Shown: positions 38,298 to 47,769 of the stretch, piece by piece
Numbering within the stretch: position 1 is the first letter of the stretch
Layout: each line of letters begins with the position of its first letter
Source of the DNA: Bacteroidales bacterium
GTDB taxonomy: Bacteria; Bacteroidota; Bacteroidia; Bacteroidales; Muribaculaceae
Assembly: GCA_004557385.1 (NCBI GenBank)
Contig: SFEA01000003.1
Span: forward strand, 71,095-135,094
Direction: 5' to 3'
Length of the DNA stretch: 64,000 nt
Position numbers and translations under genes: made by a program
Notes under the pieces: model-generated
Database searches by the model: none
Seen by the model: only the letters and a program-made list of their open reading frames with translations
Told to the model about the DNA's origin: nothing

Positions 38298-40487
38298 TTA
38301 TCGGATGAAGAGCAGTTCGCGATACTTTGGCAACGGCCAGATTTCATCGTCAACCATAAGCTCCAACTTGTCGATGTGATATCTAATCTCATCAAACAAG
38401 GGGAACACATTGTCGTGATATGCAATTGCCTTTTCACGCTCCGTTTCAATCTTATTGGCAACCTTGCGAGCATCAACCATCTCGTTCACCTTATCTTTGA
38501 TGAACAGCATGTGCTCTTCCATCTTCTTTATTTGTTCAAGGTCGCGTTTTGCAATCAGCTCGCCGTCTTCCTTAGGGAACAGGTTCTTAATCTTGAACAC
38601 ATTGTCGAGCAGAACCGATTGGTAGCGAGTGGCTACCGGAATAACATGGTTGAGCGCCAAGTCGCCAAGTACACGAGCCTCAATCTGCACTTTCTTGGTA
38701 TAAGTTTCCCACTTAACCTCGTTGCGTGCCTCAAGTTCTACTTTGGTGAACACATTGGTGTTTTCAAACATTTTCACCGCCTTGTCATCAAGATAAGCAT
38801 CGAAAATCAGCGGCACCGATGTCTCGCAATCAAGACCACGCTTTGCAGCCTCTTCTTTCCACTCGTCGCTGTAACCGTTACCATCGAAATGGATAGGTTT
38901 CGACATCTTAATCAATTCTCTCACCTCAGTGATGATGGCATGCTCAAGGTCTTGACCTGCAGCAAGTTTAGCATCAACATTTTTCTTAAACAGCGTCAAT
39001 TGCTCTGCCACAGCAGCATTAATTGCAATCATTGCCGAAGCGCAATTTGCCGAACTTCCCACAGCACGGAATTCAAAACGGTTGCCGGTGAACGCAAATG
39101 GCGATGTGCGATTGCGGTCGGTGTTGTCAACCATGATTTCAGGAATCTGCGATAGATTCATGCTGTAACGCTCCTTGCCTTCAACGCTGATGGCAACGTC
39201 TTCGTCGCTATCTTCGATTGCCGAAAGAATGTTGCTCAACTGAGTGCCAAGGAACATCGAAATGATTGCTGGCGGTGCTTCGTTTGCGCCAAGGCGGTGG
39301 GCATTTGTTGCCGACGAAATAGACGCCTTGATAAGCCCGTTATATTTATAGATTGCAGCCATTACGTTTGCAACGAATGTAACGAACTGCAAATTCTGCT
39401 TTGGAGTCTTACCTGGTGCAAACAACAGTACGCCAGTATCGGTGCCCAAGCTCCAGTTGTTGTGCTTACCCGAGCCGTTGATGCCGGCAAATGGCTTCTC
39501 GTGAAGCAATGCGCGGAAGTTGTGGCGGCGGGCAACGTCGTCGATGAGCGACATCAACAACAAGTTATGGTCGTTAGCCAAATTGGTTTCCTCAAAGATA
39601 GGAGCAAGCTCAAACTGATTTGGAGCAACCTCGTTGTGGCGAGTCTTGGCAGGAATACCAAGCTTGTGGCATTCGGTTTCTAACTCAAGCATGAAAGCAT
39701 CAACTCGCGTTGGAATTGCGCCAAAATAGTGGTCTTCCAACTGCTGGTTCTTTGCACTTTCATGACCCATAAGCGTTCTGCCTGTAAGCATCAAGTCGGG
39801 ACGAGCCGAATACAGCGCTTCATCAACAAGGAAATATTCCTGCTCCCAACCCAAATAGGAATGCACATGCTTCACATTAGGGTCGAAGTATTGGGCTACT
39901 GCAGTACCAGCCTTGTCAACACTGTTCAATGCTCTCAGCAACGGAGTCTTATAGTCGAGCGACTCGCCAGTGTAAGCAATAAAGATTGTTGGAATACAAA
40001 GGGTATTGTGTATGATGAACGCTGGCGACGAAATGTCCCATGCCGAATATCCTCTTGCCTCAAACGTGTTGCGAATGCCACCGTTAGGGAAGCTCGATGC
40101 ATCTGGCTCCTGCTGCACAAGCAGCTTGCCTGTAAACTCTTCAACCACACCGCCTTTGCCATCATGCTCGATAAACGAGTCATGCTTTTCGGCTGTGCCA
40201 TCAGTCAACGGATGAAACCAGTGTGTGTAATGCTTGGCGCCATTATCCAACGCCCATTGTTTCATACCGGCAGCCACGCTGTCAGCAATTTCTCGGCTAA
40301 GGGGCTCCTTATTGTCAATCGCCTTGGTCAGTGCCTCAAATGTCTTCTTCGGAAGATATTCAAACATTTTCTGACGGTTGAACACAGCCTTACCATAATA
40401 CTCCGAAGATTTCTCCTTCGGGATTTCCACCTTTACCGGCTTTCGGTTAAAAGCCTCCTCAACTACTTTGAATCTTAATTGTGACAT
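38298..40487 (-). CDS. glnN: Glutamine synthetase type III
   Basis: This 729-residue ATP-dependent enzyme makes glutamine from glutamate and ammonia. The large size and N-terminus are typical of GSIII, the form found in Bacteroides, rather than the 470-residue GSI. Characteristic stretches are HYTHWFHPLTDGTAEKHDSF, the metal-binding TRHNEVAPNQFELAPIFEETN, LHEKPFAGINGSGKHNNWSLGTDT and NRTSPFAFTGNRFEFRAVGSS. It is probably a homododecamer in the cytosol. It lies 62 bases after dapF and 148 bases before gltB, so ammonium assimilation by GS-GOGAT is encoded together. Confidence 0.95.
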   Translation of the reverse strand: MSQLRFKVVEEAFNRKPVKVEIPKEKSSEYYGKAVFNRQKMFEYLPKKTFEALTKAIDNKEPLSREIADSVAAGMKQWALDNGAKHYTHWFHPLTDGTAEKHDSFIEHDGKGGVVEEFTGKLLVQQEPDASSFPNGGIRNTFEARGYSAWDISSPAFIIHNTLCIPTIFIAYTGESLDYKTPLLRALNSVDKAGTAVAQYFDPNVKHVHSYLGWEQEYFLVDEALYSARPDLMLTGRTLMGHESAKNQQLEDHYFGAIPTRVDAFMLELETECHKLGIPAKTRHNEVAPNQFELAPIFEETNLANDHNLLLMSLIDDVARRHNFRALLHEKPFAGINGSGKHNNWSLGTDTGVLLFAPGKTPKQNLQFVTFVANVMAAIYKYNGLIKASISSATNAHRLGANEAPPAIISMFLGTQLSNILSAIEDSDEDVAISVEGKERYSMNLSQIPEIMVDNTDRNRTSPFAFTGNRFEFRAVGSSANCASAMIAINAAVAEQLTLFKKNVDAKLAAGQDLEHAIITEVRELIKMSKPIHFDGNGYSDEWKEEAAKRGLDCETSVPLIFDAYLDDKAVKMFENTNVFTKVELEARNEVKWETYTKKVQIEARVLGDLALNHVIPVATRYQSVLLDNVFKIKNLFPKEDGELIAKRDLEQIKKMEEHMLFIKDKVNEMVDARKVANKIETEREKAIAYHDNVFPLFDEIRYHIDKLELMVDDEIWPLPKYRELLFIR

Positions 40488-40549
40488 AATTTAAACCGTA
40501 TAAAATGTAAATAACTAATTTCTAATCACTTTTTTTGTTTTAGTTGCGC

Positions 40550-41392
40550 CTAAAAACGTCGTTCATATTCGCCTTCAAACACGGTTGCAGCCTCACCTGT
40601 CATGTATACATGATTATTCTCAGCCCAATGTATTTGCAAGTCGCCACCCTTGAGGTGTACCGTGGCACGCCTATCGGTCAACCCGAGCCTCGACGTTGCC
40701 ACAACCGATGCACAAGCGCCGGTGCCGCACGCCATCGTTTCGCCCGAACCGCGTTCGTATACTCGCATCTCTATTTCGTTGCGATTAATTATCCTCACAA
40801 ATTCAATATTAGCCTTACGCGGGAACAACTCATTATTCTGTATCTCCGGACCTATGCTGTCGATATCAAGGTCCGACACGCTGTCCATAATCACCACACC
40901 ATGAGGATTTCCGGTACCAACAGCTGTCAAATTCAACGTCCCTAATGATGTTGAAATAGGCATATCAATAACCTCACAGTTCGATTTCGTTGGAATATTT
41001 TCAGGAGCAAAACTCGGTTCACCCATGTCAACTTTCACTTCGCGCACTTTTTCATCAACCACTTTGGTGATTTCAAGCACCTTTATTCCAGCAAGAGTTT
41101 CAAGCGTGATTTTTCGTTTCGATGTCAAGCCTTTGTCGTAGACGTATTTTGCCACACAGCGCGATGCATTTCCACACATTTCACCTTCCGAGCCATCAGC
41201 ATTAAACATCCTCATCCAGAAATCAGCCTTATCCGACGGCATAATCAGCACTACACCATCCGACCCAACACCCTTGTGACGGTCGCTCATTTCATTTGAC
41301 AATTCAGGCAAATTAGCAGGGCAAGAATCAATGGCATTAATATAGATATAATCATTGCCAGCACCATGCATCTTTGTAAACCTAATCATCAT
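40550..41392 (-). CDS. dapF: Diaminopimelate epimerase
   Basis: This 280-residue cofactor-independent epimerase converts LL- to meso-diaminopimelate for lysine and peptidoglycan. The two catalytic cysteines are visible, Cys73 in EMCGNASRC and the second in METMACGTGACAS-like context (GETMACGTGACAS). The opening KMHGAGNDYIYINAI is typical. Two adjacent ATGs are possible (41392, 41389). It has its own -7 box and is the first of the minus-strand block leading into GSIII. Confidence 0.95.
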   Translation of the reverse strand: MMIRFTKMHGAGNDYIYINAIDSCPANLPELSNEMSDRHKGVGSDGVVLIMPSDKADFWMRMFNADGSEGEMCGNASRCVAKYVYDKGLTSKRKITLETLAGIKVLEITKVVDEKVREVKVDMGEPSFAPENIPTKSNCEVIDMPISTSLGTLNLTAVGTGNPHGVVIMDSVSDLDIDSIGPEIQNNELFPRKANIEFVRIINRNEIEMRVYERGSGETMACGTGACASVVATSRLGLTDRRATVHLKGGDLQIHWAENNHVYMTGEAATVFEGEYERRF

Positions 41393-41434
41393 CTTTTAAC
41401 CTAAAAAATATACCTTACTATTAATTAACATTTG

Positions 41435-41442
41435 CAAAGGTA
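41435..41442 (-). promoter_or_regulatory. -7 box (TACCTTTG) of dapF
   Basis: TACCTTTG on the minus strand lies 42 bases upstream of the dapF start. Confidence 0.5.
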
Positions 41443-41602
41443 TAATAAACGCTTCTACTATGCAACTTTTTCTGTCAAAAATTTCAAATTATTTTAATTT
41501 CGCTGCATTTATTCTCGCACAAGTTCTGTTTTTTGCATCATTTTTATTCATATAATTCAATTTTAATTTCATTTTGCTATACTATCAAATGATTAACACA
41601 TC

Positions 41603-41637
41603 ATTGTTCTCTTTATGAAATATTTCTGCTAACTTTG
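41603..41637 (+). promoter_or_regulatory. Promoter of the alpha/beta hydrolase gene
   Basis: TAACTTTG at 41630-41637 has a weak ATTG at 41603-41606, 23 bases upstream. The box ends 4 bases before the ATG at 41642, so the transcript would be leaderless or nearly so. Confidence 0.5.
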
Positions 41638-41641
41638 TGAC

Positions 41642-42583
41642 ATGAAAAAGGTTACAAAAATATTATTATCCGCAATTTGCCTTGTGGCAATTTCTCTGAT
41701 ATGTGCATGCCAGTATTTTTTAAGCTATGCACTGTCGCCAAACCAGCGCTCCAACTTCAACGAGGAGAATGAGTACCAAATAATGAAAACCGATTATCCA
41801 AAAATCTCAAATTGGATTGACAGCATCCGCCCGCATTTGGCTGACACGTTCATTACAAACCACGAAAACATGAAACTGCATGCACGATATGCTGCGGCGC
41901 ATGATGCCACCCCTCGCACAGCCATCATAATTCACGGCTACAAAATGAACAGCCTGTCGATGCTTCACATCGCCTATCTTTTCCATCACGACCTCAACTA
42001 CAACATACTACTCCCCGACTTGCAAGCTCATGGACTAAGCGACGGCGACGAGATTCAAATGGGATGGAAAGACAAAGACGACATCAAGCAATGGATTGAC
42101 GTTGCCAACAACGCCTTTGGCGGACACACCCAAATGGTAATCACCGGCATTTCGATGGGCGGAGCCACAACCATGATGACTTCCGGCGAAACACTTCCGC
42201 AATGCGTGAAATGCTTTGTAGAGGACTGCGGCTACACCTCGGTGTGGGACGAATTCTGCGGCGAGCTCAACAAGCAATTTCATCTTCCACCATTCCCACT
42301 AATGCACGCAACAAACCTCTTGTGCGAAGCTGAATACGGATGGACATTCACCCAAGCTTCGGCAGTTGACCAAGTGACAAAATGCAGATTGCCAATGCTT
42401 TTCATCCATGGCGATGCCGACACTTATGTGCCTACACGCATGGTATACGAGCTATACAAAGCAAAAGCAGATCCCAAAGAGATTTACATCTCAAAAGGCT
42501 CTGCTCATGCCAATTCCTATAAGGACCACCCTGACGAATACACCCGCCGGATGAAAAACTTTGTAAGCAAATACATCGACTAA
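41642..42583 (+). CDS. Alpha/beta hydrolase, exported or lipid-anchored
   Basis: This is a 313-residue serine hydrolase. The oxyanion region IIHGYK is near residue 100. The nucleophile Ser171 is in GISMGGA, the acid is probably in FIHGDADTYVP, and the base His is in KGSAHANSY. The N-terminus has a hydrophobic stretch ending ICAC, a possible lipobox with Cys23; a simple membrane anchor is the alternative. Substrate unknown; the family includes esterases and acyl-aminoacyl peptidase-like enzymes. Its last codon overlaps the stop codon of the convergent phosphoesterase gene by 4 bases. Confidence 0.85.
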   Translation: MKKVTKILLSAICLVAISLICACQYFLSYALSPNQRSNFNEENEYQIMKTDYPKISNWIDSIRPHLADTFITNHENMKLHARYAAAHDATPRTAIIIHGYKMNSLSMLHIAYLFHHDLNYNILLPDLQAHGLSDGDEIQMGWKDKDDIKQWIDVANNAFGGHTQMVITGISMGGATTMMTSGETLPQCVKCFVEDCGYTSVWDEFCGELNKQFHLPPFPLMHATNLLCEAEYGWTFTQASAVDQVTKCRLPMLFIHGDADTYVPTRMVYELYKAKADPKEIYISKGSAHANSYKDHPDEYTRRMKNFVSKYID

Positions 42584-44400
42584 TTGCCCACGCTCACACG
42601 CCAAACCACACCTTCGATGAGCGAAGTGTAAACATCGCCATTGGCATCAACCTCCCATCCATTGAACTCGGAGTTGCCCATTTTATATTCCCATAGTTTA
42701 GTGTGCGATTTCGAATCGATAGCCACCATTATGCCTCTACGCGAACCAACATATATTATGCCATTGTTCTCAAGAACTATGCACGGAGCATGTTCATATC
42801 CAAGACCGGTGTCAACCATCCACAACTCATTGTATTCAGTTCCTTCGGTGCTCACAGCCACGATTTCGCCGTCCATAGTCTTTGCATAAGCCACCTTTCC
42901 GTCTTGCGACACACCCAAGCTCTCGCGGAACTTATGGCTATTGTTTCGCCAAATTGTTTTTCCGTTTTTGCGGTCGACAGCAGTCATATAACGGTCAGGC
43001 GCCACAATAATCACCTTGTCTTTCACCACTACCGGAACACAATTGCCCGGACCAAGCATATTAGCCGATTTGCCATTGTTCCATTGCCATCTCAGTTTGC
43101 CGTTTTTCTTGTTAACGCAACGCAAATAAGTGTCCCATGCTCCAAATATCACATCGTTGCCGTCGACCACCGGTGCTGCTTGACAATAATTCTTCAAGTC
43201 GGAGTATTGCCACAAGCATTTTGAGCCATCACCTTTCCATGCCTCAAATGTCTTTCCTCCGCCCTGATAAAGCACGTCTGCCGAAACAACGCCATCTGCC
43301 ACATACGGGGCATCCGATGCGTGTTCGCGTAGCACCTTTCCGCTCGCCTTGTCAATCCACAGCAGACGTTTATCGGCAGTTGGCACAATCACGCAAGCGC
43401 CGTAAACCGACGGGCGCGAAAACAAGCTTGCCCCAGTTTTATGTTCCCATACAACATTGCCGGCATTCTTGTTCACCGCTTTAACATAGCCAAGCGAATT
43501 GCCAAAATAGACATTATCCTCATCCACACCCACACGAGTGAAAATCGAAGCGTTGTCGCGATAAACAAGTTCAACCTTCACATTGCTTGGCAACGGCTGC
43601 TGCACGTAATCGGGACGCAGATAATAGTTTATGGCAAAGGCAAACTTTTGCTTTGCCGGACTATTCAACACCTTATTATATACTTTAATAGAATCGTCGG
43701 TAACTTCCATGATAGCATAACCAAAGCCGTCTTTTGGCATCGACAATGCGCGGGTCATCACGCACTCAATCTTTCCATCTACAGCATACCTTTTCCACGA
43801 ATGATAGTGACCGTTGACGTGAGCAATGGTAGCATACTTCTCAAGCACTGCAACATAATCTTTATAGTTGTCTAAATCGGCACTCAGTGGATAATGGCAA
43901 AAACTCACAAACCGTTTTCCATCGGTCATGCGCTTTTTTAGATTTTGGTCGAGCCAAATCAGGTCCTCCTGCTTAACATGCCCGTCTCCCATCTTCATGT
44001 ACGGACCACAATTAACGCCTGCAACCACAAGGTCGCCAACCTCAAAAATAAACCTGTCGGCACCCCAGAGGTCAACAAACGTCTTGCAAGCGCTCTGACT
44101 CCAATTGTTCTCATGGTTGCCCGGAACTACATAAAAAGGCTTTGTGATGCAATCCAGCGAGCGCTTCAAGTTCGCGAGCTGCTCATCACTGCCCTCATTG
44201 GTCAAATCGCCGTTCAGTATCACCACATCGGCATCGCTGCTATTAATCTCTGCCACCACATCCTTAATCTTTTCATCATTGAGGTTGCCCGGTGTAACAT
44301 GTACGTCTGCAAGAATTGCAAATTTCACCGTCTTTGCATATCCCACAGTTGTAGTAAACGAAATGGCTATTGCCATCAAAAAATAAATGATTCTCTGCAT
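42580..44400 (-). CDS. Calcineurin-like metallophosphoesterase fused to PQQ-like beta-propeller, exported
   Basis: This is a 606-residue protein with a signal peptide (MQRIIYFLMAIAISFTTTVGYAK). Residues about 25-260 carry all five metallophosphoesterase blocks: LADVHVT, NGDLT, GNHENNW, CHYPLS and NGHYHSW. Residues about 300-606 are a seven-or-eight-blade propeller of the PQQ/WD type, with repeated GxVxWxHKTG-like blades (GNVVWEHKTGASLFS, GKLRWQWNNGKSA, GKTIWRNNSHKF, TKLWEYKMGNSEFNG). Probably a periplasmic phosphodiesterase or phosphatase with a binding platform. The ATG at 44400 is used; a TTG two codons upstream is unlikely. Confidence 0.88.
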   Translation of the reverse strand: MQRIIYFLMAIAISFTTTVGYAKTVKFAILADVHVTPGNLNDEKIKDVVAEINSSDADVVILNGDLTNEGSDEQLANLKRSLDCITKPFYVVPGNHENNWSQSACKTFVDLWGADRFIFEVGDLVVAGVNCGPYMKMGDGHVKQEDLIWLDQNLKKRMTDGKRFVSFCHYPLSADLDNYKDYVAVLEKYATIAHVNGHYHSWKRYAVDGKIECVMTRALSMPKDGFGYAIMEVTDDSIKVYNKVLNSPAKQKFAFAINYYLRPDYVQQPLPSNVKVELVYRDNASIFTRVGVDEDNVYFGNSLGYVKAVNKNAGNVVWEHKTGASLFSRPSVYGACVIVPTADKRLLWIDKASGKVLREHASDAPYVADGVVSADVLYQGGGKTFEAWKGDGSKCLWQYSDLKNYCQAAPVVDGNDVIFGAWDTYLRCVNKKNGKLRWQWNNGKSANMLGPGNCVPVVVKDKVIIVAPDRYMTAVDRKNGKTIWRNNSHKFRESLGVSQDGKVAYAKTMDGEIVAVSTEGTEYNELWMVDTGLGYEHAPCIVLENNGIIYVGSRRGIMVAIDSKSHTKLWEYKMGNSEFNGWEVDANGDVYTSLIEGVVWRVSVGN

Positions 44401-44505
44401 AAACAATCTAAATTATATTTTATTAACTCCGTAAATATACTGATATAATTTAAATGCGGCAAATTTTGACTACAGATTTATCATGCCCCACCACAAGAAA
44501 GCAGT

Positions 44506-44536
44506 GTTGTTTTTACACATAAATTTTGTAACTTTG
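44506..44536 (+). promoter_or_regulatory. Promoter of the ABC-F gene (GTTG-19-TAACTTTG)
   Basis: TAACTTTG at 44529-44536 has GTTG (one off TTTG) at 44506-44509, 19 bases upstream. The ATG at 44572 follows 35 bases later. Confidence 0.55.
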
Positions 44537-44571
44537 CCCCGAAAAAATTATTTGCCATCATATTGCAGCGC

Positions 44572-46440
44572 ATGATTAGTTATCTCCAAATTGAAAACCT
44601 GACAAAATCCTACGGCGACCGCATGCTGTTCGCCGATGTCACTTTCGGCATTAACGAAGGCGACAAGGTGGGACTGATTGCCAAAAACGGCACCGGCAAA
44701 ACCACCCTCCTAAGCATCATTGCCGGCAAGGAAGATTACGATAGCGGAAGAATTGTATTCAACAACGACATTCGCGTAGGATACCTCGAACAAGTGCCGT
44801 CATTTCAGTCGTCGAAAAGCGTCATCGACACTTGCATTGAAGGCGACGAGCCATTGGCAATAGCTGTGAGAAACTACGAGCACGCCCTGCACAACGGCAA
44901 CTCCGATGCCATGACCGCAGCCATTCAAGAAATGGACAACTGCAAGGCTTGGGACTATGAGGACCGCTTCAAACAGATTCTCTCGATGCTTAAAATCACC
45001 GACATCAACCAACCTATCGAGCAATTGTCGGGCGGACAAATCAAACGAGTGGCATTGGCAAAAATCCTTATCAACGAGCCCAATCTCCTCATCCTTGACG
45101 AGCCCACCAACCACCTCGACATTGACATGATTGAATGGCTCGAGAACTACTTGTCGAGAAATCGAATGGCGATTCTGATGGTCACTCACGACCGTTATTT
45201 CCTCGACAAAGTATGTAATAAAATTGTAGAAATCGACAACGAAAAAGTATATTCATACAACGGAAAATACAACTACTTCCTTGAAAAACGAATCGAACGG
45301 CTCGATGCTCAAAATGCCGAGTTAGCTCGCGCCAAAAACCTCTACCGCACAGAATTGGAATGGATGCGCCGGCAACCACAAGCTCGTGGCTCAAAAGCAC
45401 GATACCGCATCAACGCCTTTCACGAACTCCAAGACAAAGTATCGACAAAGGTCAACAACAAGACTCTCGACATCAACATCAAGTCGTCGTACATCGGCTC
45501 AAAGATATTCGTAGCCCACAACGTTTCGAAATCCTTTGGCGAAAACGTAATAGTCAAAGATTTCTCCTACACCTTTGCTCGATACGAGAAGCTCGGCATT
45601 GTTGGCAACAACGGTGCCGGAAAAAGCTCGTTCATAAAACTACTGTTGAACGAATATCAGCCCGACAACGGCTTCTTTGAGATAGGCGAAACTGTGCGAT
45701 TCGGCTATTATAGCCAGGAGGGAATAACTTTTAACGAATCGAAAAAGGTAATCGACTCTGTACGAGAAATCGCCGAACACATTCACTTCGACGAAAAAAC
45801 GTCGTACTCGGCTTCGCAGTTCCTCAATCTTTTCCTGTTCTCGGCAAAAGACCAGCAAAAGCTAATAGCCAAGCTTAGCGGCGGCGAAAAACGCCGACTA
45901 TATCTCGCCACTGTGCTAATGCGGCAACCCAACTTTCTCATCCTTGACGAACCCACCAACGACCTCGACATTGTCACTCTCGAGGTGTTAGAAGACTATA
46001 TCTCCAAATTCAAGGGATGCGTAATAATCATCAGCCACGACCGCTTTTTCATGGATAGAACTGTCGACCACATATTTGTGTTCGAAGGCAATGGCGTGAT
46101 AAAAGATTTTCCCGGCAACTACTCCGAATATCGCGAATGGAAACAGGAAAACGACAAACTAAAAGATGCCGAGAAACCAAAAGAACAACAAAAGGCAAAG
46201 GCTTCAAACGCCGAGAAAAACCGCAATTCAAACAAATTGACATTCAAGGAACGCAAGGAGTTTGAAGAATTAACTAAGGATCTTGATTTGCTGAACAACG
46301 AGAAACAAGAAATTGAGACAATATTCAGCAACGGGTCTAATACTGCCGATTTAGACAGGCTGGCAAAACGCTACAACGAACTCAAAAGCATCATCGACGA
46401 GAAAGAATATCGCTGGCTCGAACTTAGCGAAAAGGAATAA
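44572..46440 (+). CDS. ABC-F family ATPase (Uup-like)
   Basis: This is a 622-residue soluble protein with two ABC ATPase domains and no membrane segments. Domain 1 has Walker A IAKNGTGKTT, signature LSGGQIKRVA and Walker B LLILDEPTNHLD. Domain 2 has VGNNGAGKSS, LSGGEKRRLY and LILDEPTNDLD. A P-site linker with RTELEWMRRQPQARGSKAR joins them, and a coiled-coil C-terminal tail rich in Lys/Glu follows (residues about 520-622). ABC-F proteins act on ribosomes; this layout is closest to Uup. Antibiotic resistance is not indicated. The ATG at 44572 is used rather than the upstream TTG. Confidence 0.9.
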   Translation: MISYLQIENLTKSYGDRMLFADVTFGINEGDKVGLIAKNGTGKTTLLSIIAGKEDYDSGRIVFNNDIRVGYLEQVPSFQSSKSVIDTCIEGDEPLAIAVRNYEHALHNGNSDAMTAAIQEMDNCKAWDYEDRFKQILSMLKITDINQPIEQLSGGQIKRVALAKILINEPNLLILDEPTNHLDIDMIEWLENYLSRNRMAILMVTHDRYFLDKVCNKIVEIDNEKVYSYNGKYNYFLEKRIERLDAQNAELARAKNLYRTELEWMRRQPQARGSKARYRINAFHELQDKVSTKVNNKTLDINIKSSYIGSKIFVAHNVSKSFGENVIVKDFSYTFARYEKLGIVGNNGAGKSSFIKLLLNEYQPDNGFFEIGETVRFGYYSQEGITFNESKKVIDSVREIAEHIHFDEKTSYSASQFLNLFLFSAKDQQKLIAKLSGGEKRRLYLATVLMRQPNFLILDEPTNDLDIVTLEVLEDYISKFKGCVIIISHDRFFMDRTVDHIFVFEGNGVIKDFPGNYSEYREWKQENDKLKDAEKPKEQQKAKASNAEKNRNSNKLTFKERKEFEELTKDLDLLNNEKQEIETIFSNGSNTADLDRLAKRYNELKSIIDEKEYRWLELSEKE

Positions 46441-46467
46441 GACGCGAGCTTTTTGCTTAAACGCCCG

Positions 46468-46998
46468 CTATTTTCCGGCAGGAACAAACGAATCGAAGCT
46501 TTTGTCGCTATAAAACACCATTATATTCACAATCTTTTTTCCGGCACCAGCCGAAACACCGGCAACCGGAACCGATTGCTGCTGTTCGCTCGTGTTTGCT
46601 ATTATCCTCATAGCATCCTGTAAACTGCTGCCTAAAGAGCTTTCCGATAAATAATCTCCAGCCTCATTTTTTTCATCGTCAAAATCTATCACCTTCGACT
46701 GCGATGAAACTGAGATATTCTTTTCGTCGAAAATCGAAGGCTCTTCGCTCGAACCAGCACTATTGCTCACCTCGGCATTTTCAACCTCCATTGCTCCTTC
46801 TCCAAACAAAAGCCACATAATAGAAAGCTCGGGGTATGCCTCATGAATTTTCGAAACTACTTCGTCACTCACTTTTTTATTTCTTCCAGTGAGTAGCTGC
46901 GAAAGAGTAGGACGAGCAATTTTACAATTGTCCGCAAAAACGCTATTAGAAATTCGACGTTTTTCTAAGAAAATTTTTAGCCTTGATATTATATCCAT
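46468..46998 (-). CDS. XRE-type helix-turn-helix regulator with acidic linker
   Basis: This is a 176-residue protein. Residues 1-68 form a phage-repressor-like HTH (RISNSVFADNCKIARPTLSQLL). A WLLFGEG stretch follows, of the kind seen in CI-like repressors. Residues about 72-140 are Ser/Glu/Asp-rich and probably disordered. The last 25 residues contain a hydrophobic strand-like segment (KIVNIMVFYSDKSFDSFVP). No peptidase or ligand domain is visible. It is convergent with the ABC-F gene (27-base gap), and its promoter overlaps inverted repeats, consistent with autoregulation. Target genes unknown. Confidence 0.75.
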   Translation of the reverse strand: MDIISRLKIFLEKRRISNSVFADNCKIARPTLSQLLTGRNKKVSDEVVSKIHEAYPELSIMWLLFGEGAMEVENAEVSNSAGSSEEPSIFDEKNISVSSQSKVIDFDDEKNEAGDYLSESSLGSSLQDAMRIIANTSEQQQSVPVAGVSAGAGKKIVNIMVFYSDKSFDSFVPAGK

Positions 46999-47026
46999 CG
47001 ATTTACATTCTCTAATTTCATCTTTA

Positions 47027-47058
47027 CAAATGTATACTATAAAATTGATTTACGCAAA
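47027..47058 (-). promoter_or_regulatory. Promoter and possible operator of the XRE regulator
   Basis: On the minus strand TTTG (47058-47055) and TACATTTG (47034-47027) are separated by 20 bases. The inverted pair ATTTAC/GTAAAT (47048-47053 with 47068-47073) overlaps the -33 region and is a candidate operator. Confidence 0.6.
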
Positions 47059-47706
47059 TTTATTTTTGTAAATTGTACGTATCATCAATGATGCCTGGCT
47101 ATAATCGCTCTCGAACAAGTAATCAAATGAACTTTGCATAATATTAAATATTTACTATAAATATAATTATCTAACATATTGTTTATCAGCGCATTAACTG
47201 AATTTTATACGCACGCAAATCAAAATCCAACAAACATTACACCAAATTATTATCCAAATACTTCAATCTTTTATCATAAACCACTCATTTTTAAGCACTT
47301 ATATCAATACTGAAATAATGTTAATCGCTAAAAAAGGCAAGATTAACACTTATAACATATGCAAATTCTTTTTCCTAAACTATTTATTGTTAACAAACTC
47401 ACGTTTTCATAATCAAAAATACGTGTTTTGTTACGAGAACCGCACGGTACAAAGTTGAATTTAATGCAATTCTCAACTATTTAATAATGCAAACATAATG
47501 ATGGTAAAACTACCAATTGCGGCATTTTTTAGCTAAACTCTTTTAGATTTACACATTTTTCGTCGATTTTGGCATTCTATAAGGCCGTTAAATTCTAAAC
47601 GATTCTAATCGACCTGCTTATTCTACATTTTCAAATTTAAACATCTAATAATCAGTACTTTACACTTCAATGCAAACAAACCTAGATATATACGACTATT
47701 TTGCAG

Positions 47707-47742
47707 AGAAAAATTAAAGGCGGACCCTATTTTGCCCGCCTT
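47707..47742 (-). terminator. Rho-independent terminator of uvrA
   Basis: On the minus strand AAGGCGG (47742-47736) pairs with CCGCCTT (47723-47717), followed by TAATTTTTC. It lies about 30 bases after the uvrA stop. Confidence 0.8.
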
Positions 47743-47769
47743 CAGTAGAAAAACAACTCGTCTTCCCGT

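Larger units (their letters stand above)
46999..47769 (+). other. 771-base AT-rich gap between the XRE gene and uvrA
   Basis: It holds the XRE promoter (47027-47058) and the uvrA terminator (47707-47742). In between, roughly 47100-47700 is very A/T-rich with stop codons in all frames, no reading frame I can support, and no tRNA or CRISPR. It could hide an unrecognised small RNA or be a remnant of lost genes. Confidence 0.5.
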
